NCBI GenBank assembly: GCA_024743435.1
Contig: JANSWO010000003.1
Location: forward strand, 248,001-312,000
DNA from: Pseudomonadaceae bacterium
GTDB taxonomy: Bacteria; Pseudomonadota; Gammaproteobacteria; Pseudomonadales; Azotimanducaceae
DNA length: 64,000 nt
Reading direction: 5' to 3'
The translations under genes were made by a program, and so were the position numbers. This document shows, piece after piece, positions 42,803-51,850 of the stretch. The notes beneath the pieces were generated by a model. That model had not been told where the DNA came from and searched no databases. It saw nothing but the letters and a program-made list of their open reading frames with translations. Within the stretch, counting starts at the first letter, position 1; every line of letters starts with the position of its first letter.

Positions 42803-43758
42803 AGTTAGTCGCGGATATCGGCGCGACGAACGCGCGTTTTGCGCTGGCGGAGAACACGGATCTGCAGGCGCGGGTAACGCTCGCAACTCGTGATTTCGGT
42901 GATGGTACAGAGCTGGTCCGCGCGGGCTTCGATGCGCTAGGCGCGCCGCTGATAGATGGCGCTGGGCTGTCTGCTGCTGGTCCGGTTCGTGGCGATATCG
43001 TTGCCATGACAAACGCAAACCTGCAATTGGATGCGCGCGCGCTTGCTCGGCGACTGGAATGCCCGACGCTGCTGCTGAACGATTTTGAGGCGGTTGCCTG
43101 GGGGCTGCCAATGGTACGCGAGCTGCGGCCGATCGGTTCGACGTCATCGGCCGCCCATGCGGAGTCGGATGGCGGTGATGTTCGGCTCGCCCTGGGTCCT
43201 GGGTCTGGCTTCGGTGTCGCGGCCTGTTTGCCGACGCAGGCTGGTTGGCAGGCCATGCGCTCCGAGGCCGGCCATGCGGCGCTCGCGCCGTCGTCGCCGC
43301 TCGAACGGGAGATTCTCAATGTGCTGGCGCAGCAGCATGGCGAGGCTTGCTGGGAGACGGTGCTGTGCGGGCCAGGCCTTGTGCGCTTGCATGGCGCGTT
43401 GGCGCAGGTTTGGGGTGGCGCACGGGCGCTCGATGATCCGGCGCAGATCGTGGCCGCTGGAGTGAGCGCGGAAGATGCGCTGTGCCATCAGACGATGGAT
43501 GTGTTTTGCGGTCTGTTGGGTGGTGCTGCCAGCGCGCTGGCGCTTACCTTCTATGCGCAGGGCGGGGTTTTTCTCGCCGGTGGCATATTGCCTAGATTTG
43601 CTGACTTTCTTGCGTTGAGCGGCTTCCGTCGGCGCTTCGAAGAGAACGCCACCTACCATGACTGGCTTACGTGCGTGCCTACTCATCTGGTCGTCGATGA
43701 CGCGCTGGCGCTGCGCGGTGCGGCAGCTGCGATTGCGCATAAGTTGTCGTTCCCTTAG
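42799..43758 (+). CDS. glk: glucokinase
   Basis: A 319-residue Glk-family kinase, phosphorylating glucose with ATP. MKLVADIGATNARFAL is the phosphate loop, LSAAGPVRGDIVAMTNANLQL the linker, LLNDFEAVAWGL the catalytic region (Asp in NDFEA), and GPGSGFGVAACL plus MRSEAGHAALAP the sugar-binding segments. Length and order match Glk. Overlap of 4 bases with the epimerase gene suggests cotranscription. Confidence 0.92.
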   Translation: MKLVADIGATNARFALAENTDLQARVTLATRDFGDGTELVRAGFDALGAPLIDGAGLSAAGPVRGDIVAMTNANLQLDARALARRLECPTLLLNDFEAVAWGLPMVRELRPIGSTSSAAHAESDGGDVRLALGPGSGFGVAACLPTQAGWQAMRSEAGHAALAPSSPLEREILNVLAQQHGEACWETVLCGPGLVRLHGALAQVWGGARALDDPAQIVAAGVSAEDALCHQTMDVFCGLLGGAASALALTFYAQGGVFLAGGILPRFADFLALSGFRRRFEENATYHDWLTCVPTHLVVDDALALRGAAAAIAHKLSFP

Positions 43759-43807
43759 CTGCTGCCGACGGGCTAGCGTTTATCCAGGTCGATGCTGGCC
43801 GCTTGAT

Positions 43808-45217
43808 CTATTGCTTTGCGGCGTAGGTCTGGGCCTCGAGCACTGCTCGAACGAGTTCAACCTGATTCCAGCGAATACCGTTTGGATTGACGCCAGTTCG
43901 GACGATGACGAGGTCTTCTGACGGAATCACGGTGACGAGCTGCCCCTTGTTGCCGGCGGTTGTATACGTGTCGGCCGGGATGCCCTCGAATGAGTTCAGT
44001 AGCCAGAATTGTCCACCATAGCCCTGCTGGCCATCGATCTGGGGTTTGGCTGGCGCGGGCGTCGTGACGGTGTCGATCCAGTCGCTCGGCAGAATCTGTT
44101 GGCCTTCCCAGACGCCATCGTTGAGCAAGAGCAAGCCGAAGCGCGCGAGATCTCGTGGCGTTGTATAGACCTGGGAGGAGCCGATCAGATTGCCCGCGTG
44201 ATCGGTTTCCATCACCGTGCGATGCATGCCGATGGGGTGCAGCAGACTCTCGTATGCAAACCGCAAGTAGGCCTCATCATCATTTAAAACGTGACGCAGG
44301 CCTCTGAGTAGCAGCAACGTATCGTTGTTGGCGTACTTCCAGCGGCTACCAGGTTCGGCCTCCAGATGACCGCTGGTCGCTGACGAGATGGCGTCCTGGC
44401 CGCCGAAGTAGACGGCGCTCGTATTCGCCCCCTGGCTGTATAGGCCGCTCGACATAGTCAACAGATGTCGCCAGGTGATGTTGGCGCGAGGATCGCCTGG
44501 GCTTGCAAACTCGGGGATCGCAGCGGGCTCATCCAGATCGAGTAGGCCTTCAGCTTCCGCGATGCCAATCATGGCAGCGGTGATGCTCTTGGCGGTCGAC
44601 CAGGTGCGATAAGCCGTTTCCCGGCTGAAGCCATTGCCGTAGCGCTCGGCAACAATGCTGCTGCCGCGAATCACAATCACCGCGCTGGTCACGGAACCGC
44701 TGCCAAAACGCTCTGACGTGAACGCGGCGTCGAGAACGTTATCGAAGCGTGGGTCTATGTTGGTTGGCAACTCAGCGACCGGTTCTGGCGTGGGCATGGT
44801 CGCCAGACTGGGCAGGAACACGGCGTCCCCCGCGGGTATGTCCCCAGGTAGAAGAGTGCAGCCCATATTCGGCCGATAGACCGCAGTACGGACATCGCCG
44901 TTGCCGTCGCTGGCGCTGACCCGACGGCGTTGGTGGTCAATGACCGGCGCGGGCAGGCCGAGAGGCTTGGTGTCGTGTAATTCGACTTCAAGGATCTGCT
45001 CAAGCTCCCGGTTGCCGTGAAAGGTGGCGGAGCACGTGAACAATGCCCGGTAGCCGGCGGCGATGTGTTTGTTGCTGTTGTCAGCGGCGCCGACCGGCTG
45101 TTGGTAGCTGCTTGCGAGCTGTCCGGAAACGTTTGCTGCCAATAGCGAAGTCAGAAGCAAGACACTACATCGGATCAGGTTCGAGCGTGTTGAGTGGGGG
45201 CTGTGCACGTGTCGCAA
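43808..45217 (-). CDS. serine hydrolase (class C beta-lactamase fold)
   Basis: A 469-residue exported hydrolase. Signal peptide at about 12-32 (NLIRCSVLLLTSLLAANVSG). The catalytic SxxK is STAKSI near residue 208; the Tyr-containing motif is WKYANNDTLLLL, and the late triad element TTAGNKG. Such proteins act as esterases, D-aminopeptidases or lactamases; beta-lactam resistance cannot be assumed. The first 150 residues form an extra N-terminal domain of unknown role. Confidence 0.85.
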   Translation of the reverse strand: MRHVHSPHSTRSNLIRCSVLLLTSLLAANVSGQLASSYQQPVGAADNSNKHIAAGYRALFTCSATFHGNRELEQILEVELHDTKPLGLPAPVIDHQRRRVSASDGNGDVRTAVYRPNMGCTLLPGDIPAGDAVFLPSLATMPTPEPVAELPTNIDPRFDNVLDAAFTSERFGSGSVTSAVIVIRGSSIVAERYGNGFSRETAYRTWSTAKSITAAMIGIAEAEGLLDLDEPAAIPEFASPGDPRANITWRHLLTMSSGLYSQGANTSAVYFGGQDAISSATSGHLEAEPGSRWKYANNDTLLLLRGLRHVLNDDEAYLRFAYESLLHPIGMHRTVMETDHAGNLIGSSQVYTTPRDLARFGLLLLNDGVWEGQQILPSDWIDTVTTPAPAKPQIDGQQGYGGQFWLLNSFEGIPADTYTTAGNKGQLVTVIPSEDLVIVRTGVNPNGIRWNQVELVRAVLEAQTYAAKQ

Positions 45218-45347
45218 CGGTAGGTTCCTGCTGGCTCGGTTATTATGGGCTGACTATATCGCAGCGCGGCCCGTTCAACTTCGTCTGAAGCTAACCTCAA
45301 ACCAGGTCCGGCTGCTCGGCTTAATCGACCCGCTTGGGAGAACCTCA

Positions 45348-45683
45348 ATGACTGAAACCAATACCAATCAAGCAAAACTGATCTACGTTCTCTACCTGGC
45401 CGGGTTCATTACCGGTGGTGTCACAAGCCTCATTGGCGTGGTGATGGCCTATATGGCGCGTGGGGATGCGGATGAGATGCTGAAAAGCCACTACACCTGG
45501 CAGATCCGGACGTTTTGGATTGCGCTTGTTGCGTCGCTCGTTGGCGGGGTGCTCACGATCGTACTGATCGGCTTCCTCGTTCTGCTCGGGCTTGCGGTCT
45601 GGTTGATCGTCCGCTGCGTAAAGGGATTCCAGCAGCTGGAAAAAGGCGAGCCGATCGAGGACGTGGAAAGCTGGCTTGTCTGA
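45348..45683 (+). CDS. DUF4870-family small membrane protein
   Basis: A 111-residue protein with three hydrophobic segments (LIYVLYLAGFITGGVTSLIGVVMAYM; FWIALVASLVGGVLTIVLIGFLVLLGLAVWLIV) and a C-terminal tail, matching DUF4870, a family of unknown function. The motif KSHYTWQIRTFW between the membrane segments is a hallmark. A GGAGA site precedes the ATG, and a strong terminator follows the stop, so it is a single-gene unit. Confidence 0.85.
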   Translation: MTETNTNQAKLIYVLYLAGFITGGVTSLIGVVMAYMARGDADEMLKSHYTWQIRTFWIALVASLVGGVLTIVLIGFLVLLGLAVWLIVRCVKGFQQLEKGEPIEDVESWLV

Positions 45684-45706
45684 ACGGATTCGCTGACTCG
45701 CATACG

Positions 45707-45734
45707 AAAACGCCGCCCGATGGGCGGCGTTTTT
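45707..45734 (+). terminator. intrinsic terminator after DUF4870 gene
   Basis: Four A's, CGCCGCCC, loop GAT, GGGCGGCG, five T's. The A and T runs also make it usable on the minus strand, so it may also end the subtilase transcript. Confidence 0.9.
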
Positions 45735-45777
45735 GTAGCTGGGCAGCCAATGGCTACCCAGCGTCTGAGGTAAGAAC

Positions 45778-48216
45778 CTACAGGTCCTCAGCGATCAGGC
45801 GGCCACTCGCGTTGGGTGTGTCGTTGGTGGTCCACGGCGCCAGGTCGTCAACAATCGCCTGCTCGACCTCGGTAGGCGTTGCATCCGGATTGCGCGCCAG
45901 GTAGAGCAGCGCAGCGCCAGCTACGTGCGGCGTTGCCATGGACGTTCCGCTGATGTTGGCGTAACCGCCATCCAGCCAGGTCGACAGAATTGCTTCACCC
46001 GGTGCTGCCACGGTAACCGGATTACCGAAGTTGCAGTTCACATCATTGAGGTTCACATCGTGCGACGTAACCGTGATGGCGCCATTGATCGGGTTGCCAT
46101 TGCCGTCTGATCCGTTGGCTGCGTTGATGAAGTCGTCGCCAACGCGAGCCGGTGAGTACGTCTGCGCATCTCCCGGGAACAGGCATGCACCCAGGATGCC
46201 GTTGCCCGCTGCGATAGCGTAGGTGACTCCGGCATTGATGGAGCGTCGAACGGCCGTGTCGATGGCGTCGGAAGCGCCGCCACCCAGGCTCATGTTCGCG
46301 ACCATCGGCTGAGACGGATTCGCCTGTTTGCGAGCCGTGACTTCATCTACCGCTGCGATGATGTCGTCGTTCGCACAGGTGCCGTCCGTTCCGCAAACCC
46401 GGAAGCCATAGATCGGGGCGCCAGGAGCGACACCGACAACACCGCCGTTGCCGTCGATTGCAGCCGCGCTACCAGCGGTGTGCGTGCCGTGACCGTTGTC
46501 GTCTTCACCATCGTCACTCGGATCCGCCGCGATGAAGCCCATCTTCTCGATGATATTCAGATCGGGGTGGTCCGAATCGACGCCGCTATCGATGCCGAAG
46601 AACCATGGTGTGATGCCACAGCCTTCGGCTGTTGATGCCTGCCAGGTCGCGTTCAGATCAGCGCGGGTAGTGGTGATGCCATACAAGTCGGTTAGATCGT
46701 CGTGACCGCCGGTGTCAGCACAGCCGACGGGGCCAGCATCGGTGGTTGCGCACTGAACGCCAGTGAAACCGGAGTTGCCTCCCGTGTTGAACGCCTGTAC
46801 TCGATAGCAGTATTGAGTTTCCGCTGCGAGGCCGCCGCTGGCATAGCTCGTTGCATTGACCGCAGCGATATCAATTTCAGCGAAAGGTCCGCCAGCGTTG
46901 GCTGCGCGCTCGATGCGGAAGCCGGTCTCATCGCTCGCGTTGTCTATCCAGGCCAGATCGATACGTTGGCTGGATTGTACGGTTAGTGCCAGGTTGGACG
47001 GAGCGGCGGGCGGATCCACCGGCTCGGCGGTCGGCGTGGCGCAGGCCTCGCTCGAGAACGGTCCAGTGTTTGTCAGCGTCTGGCCGACTCGCACCCGATA
47101 GCAATGCTCGACACCGGCGGTGACGTTGTTATCGGTATAGCCGGAAAGGTTGGCTTGAACGATGACTTCCAGGCTTGAGAATGCGCCGCCGTCTACCGCT
47201 CGCTCAACTTCGAAGCCAACCTCTGCGGTGGCATTGTCCGTCCAGTTCAGTTCGATTGACGTCGTGCCGTTTGCAGTCGCCATCACGTTGCTCGGGGCAG
47301 CGAGAGGGTCTGCAGGCGTGCTGTTGGTGGTATCACAGGATTCGTTGCTGTAGCTCGAATCGCCATCGCCGTTGAATGCCTGTACGCGGTAGCAGTATTC
47401 GGTATCAGCGAGCAGTCCAGTGCTCTGGTAGCTCGCAACGTTCGCCCCGAGCACATCAATCTCTGCAAAAGCGCCGGCGGTGCCGAGTGCGCGTTCTACG
47501 CGATAGCCGGTTTCGTTGTTGGCATTGTCGTTCCACGCCAAATCGATGCGGCCGTCGTTAACAGTGCTCGCAGCCAACCCGGTTGGGTCTGCTGGCGGCG
47601 TTGGTGGTGGCGTATCGGGCGTCACGCAAACCGGCGCCGAGAACGGCCCGAGAACCGTGAAACTCTCACCCACACGGATCTGGTAGCAGAATTCCTGACC
47701 AGGGCTAACCGTGTTGTCGGTGTAGCTTTCAATGTTCGCTCCGATCACGATCTCAAGCTCGCTGTACGCGCCATTGATGCCGGTCGTCGAACGCTGCACC
47801 TCGGTGCCCAATTCTGTGGTGGCGTTGTCGGTCCAGTTCAGGACAACCTGGTTTGGTCCGGTCGCGGTTGCATCGACATCGGTCGGTGCATCGACGGTAT
47901 AGAGGGTCCAATACCCATTCGGCTCGATCGACGCGATCGCCGGATGCAGTTGCAAACGGGCAACTCGATCCGCTGGAATCTCGGCCGAGAAGCCTGTCAG
48001 TGCGGCTCGAAACGTGTGACGCAGGCGCATCTTGTGCTGGCTGCTGAGCCCGGCAACAAGCTTCAGCGCTTCAGCCCGGGTGATGTCCTGTTTGAAGCGA
48101 ACGATGTATTCGTTCGGAATGACGCGATAGCTGCGGTCTGCAGCGTCGACATTGATCGCAGAAATGCCACTGACGATTACCGCCAGCAGGAGCGCGATGG
48201 TCGCTCGATAAACCAT
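45778..48216 (-). CDS. secreted S8 (subtilisin-like) peptidase with four FN3 domains
   Basis: An 812-residue exported protease. Signal peptide (about 6-25), an I9-type propeptide (YIVRFKQDITRAEALKLV ... GFSAEIPADRVARLQLHPAIASIEP, about 35-110), then four FN3-like domains (about 115-500), then the catalytic domain with Asp (FGIDSGVDSDHPDL), His (NGHGTHTAGSA) and Ser (ISGTSMATPHVAG). FN3 1 and 3 resemble each other, as do 2 and 4, indicating a two-domain duplication. FN3 between propeptide and catalytic domain is unusual. Each FN3 carries paired Cys. Confidence 0.9.
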   Translation of the reverse strand: MVYRATIALLLAVIVSGISAINVDAADRSYRVIPNEYIVRFKQDITRAEALKLVAGLSSQHKMRLRHTFRAALTGFSAEIPADRVARLQLHPAIASIEPNGYWTLYTVDAPTDVDATATGPNQVVLNWTDNATTELGTEVQRSTTGINGAYSELEIVIGANIESYTDNTVSPGQEFCYQIRVGESFTVLGPFSAPVCVTPDTPPPTPPADPTGLAASTVNDGRIDLAWNDNANNETGYRVERALGTAGAFAEIDVLGANVASYQSTGLLADTEYCYRVQAFNGDGDSSYSNESCDTTNSTPADPLAAPSNVMATANGTTSIELNWTDNATAEVGFEVERAVDGGAFSSLEVIVQANLSGYTDNNVTAGVEHCYRVRVGQTLTNTGPFSSEACATPTAEPVDPPAAPSNLALTVQSSQRIDLAWIDNASDETGFRIERAANAGGPFAEIDIAAVNATSYASGGLAAETQYCYRVQAFNTGGNSGFTGVQCATTDAGPVGCADTGGHDDLTDLYGITTTRADLNATWQASTAEGCGITPWFFGIDSGVDSDHPDLNIIEKMGFIAADPSDDGEDDNGHGTHTAGSAAAIDGNGGVVGVAPGAPIYGFRVCGTDGTCANDDIIAAVDEVTARKQANPSQPMVANMSLGGGASDAIDTAVRRSINAGVTYAIAAGNGILGACLFPGDAQTYSPARVGDDFINAANGSDGNGNPINGAITVTSHDVNLNDVNCNFGNPVTVAAPGEAILSTWLDGGYANISGTSMATPHVAGAALLYLARNPDATPTEVEQAIVDDLAPWTTNDTPNASGRLIAEDL

Positions 48217-48806
48217 GAATTGTCCCTCGTATCAGCGCGCGCCCAGCTTTGAATAGCTCGAATCACTTCGAGCACGGCTCGGCGATGTGCTGCAGCCCCC
48301 TCCGGGCGTGAAGTCAGAACAGCCTCAGGATTGCCGGCTATGGACGGCAAGCCTGTGACGACTGACGCGTTAGCGCGCATCTCCGGGATCGGCCGGAAGG
48401 GCGCTTTTTTAGAACGAATGCGGATAGTGGCCGACGTTTTGCCGACAACGGATTCGCGCTCGAACGTTGTGCTCGATGACAGCGTCATCAACCAGCGGAT
48501 CGCAGCGCGTTGCGAGTTACCAGTACCGGGATCGGCCGCGGTAGTCTCTCTGGCAGCACCGTGGGCTCGTCGTAAGCTCCACTACAACAGGCGCTGAGGG
48601 CTAGATTCTAGCGATTTAAGGACGTCAAAACTACGTGATGTCGCCTCGAAATCACTTTAGCCTTGGTGTGTGAGAATCGTAATAAGTGTTCTCATATCAA
48701 ATAGTTAGAGCGTTTATCTCGGCGCAGTATGTGTCGAGGTTTACGAGCCGCTTACAAAACCTCGGCGCTTTTGTTCTCAATGGTCAGGGCCGGTAAGCTG
48801 CGGCGA
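48217..48806. other. gene-free region upstream of subtilase, with AT-rich island
   Basis: 590 bases with no convincing gene. Near the subtilase start lie the hairpin GCTCGAA-TCAC-TTCGAGC (48256-48273) and TTGCCG-8 nt-CGGCAA (48331-48350). 48600-48725 is distinctly AT-rich and holds TGAGAA-12 nt-TTCTCA (48671-48694), an operator-like inverted repeat. A possible 88-codon frame (48331-48597) has no family features. Confidence 0.5.
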
Positions 48807-49589
48807 TCAGCTGCTTTGGGAGCGTCCGCGTTTCTGAATGTCTGCTCGCCGGCTTGCTACCTTGTCAGCCGACACCTGCCGCTGTGCGTGCGTGTTACTT
48901 GCCTGTTTCTCGATCGCCAGCCCCTCCTGCAGGTTTGCCATCCAGCCTGCCTCCTGGATTCGCAGAATCTCATCCCGCGTTGCCCGGTCGGTGGTCAGGA
49001 TGTCAGCGGCGATCTGCTCGCAGGTCGAAACCAGTTCATCCGGCGCGACAACTCGGTTAACCATGCCCCAGCGGTCCGCTGTTGTGGCGTCCAGGAAGTT
49101 GCCGGTGAGGGACAGCTCTTTAGCTCGTGGCAGGCCAATCAGCCGTGGCAACCGCTGGGAAAGGCCCCAGCCTGGCACTACGCCCACGCGGGCGTGGGTG
49201 TCAGCGAAACGTGCCTCGGTTGACGCGACGATGATGTCGCACATTAAGGCGAGTTCGAAACCGCCGGTAATGGCGAAGCCGTTGATCGCGCCGATCAGAG
49301 GCTTGTCCAGATCAGCGATGGCATCGTCCAGCGTGCGCCCGGGGGCACCCAGACTGCTCGAATCGCTGCCAAGTTCCTTGAGATCCAGGCCCGCGGTGAA
49401 TGCACGACCCGCACCAGTGAGAATCACAACCTCGACGCTATCGTCGCTGGCAACCTCGTCGATGCGGCTCACCAAGGCGGCTCGGAGTTTCAATGACAGC
49501 GCGTTGAGCGCATCTGGACGGTTCAGCGTGAGGATGCTGATCCGCCCGTCCACTTGGCTGCTCTGGCGTAGAACGAGGTCGTTGCTCAC
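48807..49589 (-). CDS. enoyl-CoA hydratase/isomerase (crotonase) family protein
   Basis: A 260-residue crotonase-fold protein, hydrating or isomerising enoyl-CoAs. ILTLNRPDALNALSLKLR and GAGRAFTAGLDLKELGSD form the CoA-binding part, INGFAITGGFELALMCDIIVAS the oxyanion hole (FAITGG). GVVPGWGLSQRLPRLIG and AKELSLTGN follow in order. The start GTG 49589 has an AAGGAA site; a longer frame to 49679 lacks support. The usual catalytic Glu pair of true hydratases is not obvious (VVPGWG), so substrate class is uncertain. Confidence 0.88.
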   Translation of the reverse strand: MSNDLVLRQSSQVDGRISILTLNRPDALNALSLKLRAALVSRIDEVASDDSVEVVILTGAGRAFTAGLDLKELGSDSSSLGAPGRTLDDAIADLDKPLIGAINGFAITGGFELALMCDIIVASTEARFADTHARVGVVPGWGLSQRLPRLIGLPRAKELSLTGNFLDATTADRWGMVNRVVAPDELVSTCEQIAADILTTDRATRDEILRIQEAGWMANLQEGLAIEKQASNTHAQRQVSADKVASRRADIQKRGRSQSS

Positions 49590-49680
49590 TTGGATTTCCT
49601 TGTTATCGAGATTGTCGTTTAGGGGTGGCCCGAGGTCAGCCTGGATTGACTGTGCTGGCACCCGGATGCGGCGGCGCAAG

Positions 49681-50550
49681 CTAGCGACAACAGCCGTGCA
49701 CGTGCTCGCTGATCCGCTCGGCGATGGGCCCCAGTAACGGATCCGGCAAATCGTGCCCCATGTCGTCGATCAGCCACTGCTGCGCACCTTCAATGCTGTT
49801 GGCCGTGTCTTCGGCGGCCTCAGCTGGCACTAAAGCATCTGCGGTTCCGTGAATCACCAAAGTCGGCAGGCTCGTAACGCTTCGCAGTGCATCGCTGCGC
49901 GATCCGGCATGTACTAGCGCGCCGAGCTGGCGAATCATGCCGTCGTTGTCGAGGCCGCGCGCGATCTCCATGTCCACCAGCTGGCCAAGCCCCACCTCGT
50001 TCGATGGATAGGTTTTTCCTCCCAGCGCCTGCCAGCCTTCACGACGGCCGGCGCGAGCTTTGTCTGGCTCGCCAGGAATCTCTCGAACGAAGGCCTGCCA
50101 TACATCCGGTGCTGCGCCCGGCAGATCCGGGTTGCCGGTACTGGATGCGATGCTAGTCAGGCTGGCGATTCGTTCGCGATATCTCAGCGCGATGGTCTGG
50201 CCGATCATTCCGCCCATCGAGAAGCCGATGATGTGCGCCTTCGCTTGCCCTATGTGGTTGAGAACGGCGATGGCGTCGTCCGCCATGTCATCGAGGCTAT
50301 AAACAGCGGCTGCGCCCTTGCGAGCCTCATCAAACGTCGGCGTCTTCACGTCGATACGACTGGATTGGCCGACGTCCCGGTTATCGAACGCCACAACGCG
50401 CAAGCCGCTCGCGACGAGCGCATCGATCAACGGCTGCGGCCAGTGAATGAGCTGACAGGTAAATCCGTGCACCAGCAGCAGTACGGGGTCGGTGCGCGCG
50501 CCCCATTGCCGGAAGGCCAGATGGATGTCATCTCGTTGAACGGTTGCCAT
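49681..50550 (-). CDS. alpha/beta hydrolase
   Basis: A 289-residue alpha/beta hydrolase. DPVLLLVHGFTCQLIHW is the oxyanion strand-turn, GFSMGGMIGQTIALRY the nucleophile elbow with catalytic Ser, and PTLVIHGTADALVP plus DMGHDLP hold the Asp and His. ATG 50550 is chosen over 50694, where the upstream part has no family similarity. It shares the strand with the crotonase gene 91 bases further on and diverges from the CHAD-like gene. Substrate unknown. Confidence 0.88.
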   Translation of the reverse strand: MATVQRDDIHLAFRQWGARTDPVLLLVHGFTCQLIHWPQPLIDALVASGLRVVAFDNRDVGQSSRIDVKTPTFDEARKGAAAVYSLDDMADDAIAVLNHIGQAKAHIIGFSMGGMIGQTIALRYRERIASLTSIASSTGNPDLPGAAPDVWQAFVREIPGEPDKARAGRREGWQALGGKTYPSNEVGLGQLVDMEIARGLDNDGMIRQLGALVHAGSRSDALRSVTSLPTLVIHGTADALVPAEAAEDTANSIEGAQQWLIDDMGHDLPDPLLGPIAERISEHVHGCCR

Positions 50551-50717
50551 AGGATCTCGAGGCTCTTTGCGGTTTGCCCCATGGGCGGTCACGGCAGTAT
50601 AAACGGGCTGCTCTGCCAGGGAGAGGTTCGGTCGCTGGACATGAGCCATCTCATTGCCCTTGCGCTGGCCATCGTACTGGGTTGACACTGACAACTACCC
50701 AGACAGAAAGGATTGCC

Positions 50718-51758
50718 ATGCCGTGGCAGTTTGTCGAGATGTACGGGCAATCTAACGTTGCCGACTACGTTATTGAGCGAGCGCTGACTGCGCACAGTCA
50801 GCTGTTGCTCGCCTGCTCGGCTGCAGCACACCCCAAGTCCCGGCGCGCCACCATGACGTCGGACAGCCAGGATGCCAAGGCAACCCTCGATGAACGAGCG
50901 GAACGGGAGCGTCCGATGCTTGCCCGAATCTGCGCGACTCGCCAGGTCGTTGCGGCCTGTTGGTGGACGCTGTCGGAGGGTATTGATCCTGAAGTAGTCG
51001 CGACGGCGAAGGATCGAGATGCCCAACTCGCCGAAGTACTAACGGGCTTGCAGGTGCTGCCTGCGTCTGCGGACCTACTGGCAGATATTCATGATGCGAC
51101 GGTAAAGGCGAAAACCCGGTCTGCTTTGTCCCGAGTTCTTGAGCGCTATCGCTCAAACCCAGCCACGGCAGCGGGCGCCAATAGCGGACATCCAGATGCG
51201 CCCGGCGACGAGGAGTTGACCGATCTCGCGGTTGCGTGGTCCGAATCCGACGCGGCTGCCTGGCGCGACATAAATGGTGTGAGTGGCGTGACAGTTGACG
51301 GTGGTGTGTTCGCTAGTGACAGCTTGCTGCACGCGTTCGATCGAGGCGCATTCAGAGCTCAGCGCTGGCTGGCGAAACCTAAACGGAAGCACGCGCGCAA
51401 GCTGCTCAAGCACGCCCGGCGATTAGGCTGGCAACTGGCACTACTGCGCGAAACGCTCGGGGAGCAGAATCGTGCGCTCGCGTGGTACACAGACAAGCTG
51501 GTGGCTGAACTCGAGGTGCTCGGCACGATTGACGAGGTATTGCACTCGGATGCCGTGACGCGCGAGGAGGGCAAGGATGCTCTACGGGTGCGCAGTGCGC
51601 TCGATGCGCGCTCGGCGCAAGTGAGCGAACGGATCGAGAAACTAATCGCACGAGTCTATGGTCAAAGCAGAGGCGAACTGGCGACACGGCTGGAAGATGA
51701 GATCGCCGCCCTGGATGTCGACCGGCAGATTGTGCTCGCGGCGCTGAACGCGACATAG
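50718..51758 (+). CDS. CHAD-like domain protein
   Basis: A 346-residue helical, basic protein. AAAGGA precedes ATG 50718. The C-terminal half has KPKRKHARKLLKHARRLGWQLALL followed by ALAWYTDKLVAELEVLGTIDEVL, the repeated His/Arg/Lys helix pattern of CHAD domains, which bind polyphosphate. The N-terminal half may be the first CHAD repeat (LLADIHDATVKAKTRSALSRVLERY). No CYTH domain is present. The match is by eye only; a divergent all-helical protein of other function is possible. Confidence 0.55.
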   Translation: MPWQFVEMYGQSNVADYVIERALTAHSQLLLACSAAAHPKSRRATMTSDSQDAKATLDERAERERPMLARICATRQVVAACWWTLSEGIDPEVVATAKDRDAQLAEVLTGLQVLPASADLLADIHDATVKAKTRSALSRVLERYRSNPATAAGANSGHPDAPGDEELTDLAVAWSESDAAAWRDINGVSGVTVDGGVFASDSLLHAFDRGAFRAQRWLAKPKRKHARKLLKHARRLGWQLALLRETLGEQNRALAWYTDKLVAELEVLGTIDEVLHSDAVTREEGKDALRVRSALDARSAQVSERIEKLIARVYGQSRGELATRLEDEIAALDVDRQIVLAALNAT

Positions 51759-51850
51759 CCGTGCTGGCTCACGTCCAAGTTGCCACTAAACTGCAATCGT
51801 AGACGTCAATAATCCGGGATATGAAAACTCGGGATAGACAGGGAGATCGA

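Noticed and set aside
48331-48597. 88-codon frame in the gene-free region
   Set aside because: No recognisable protein feature and weak start context.
48671-48694. Fur-box-like inverted repeat
   Set aside because: Only the outer GAGAA/TTCTC half-sites fit and no iron gene is adjacent.
48838-49737. 299-codon plus-strand frame
   Set aside because: Antisense to the crotonase-family gene with clear motifs; arginine/serine-rich shadow.
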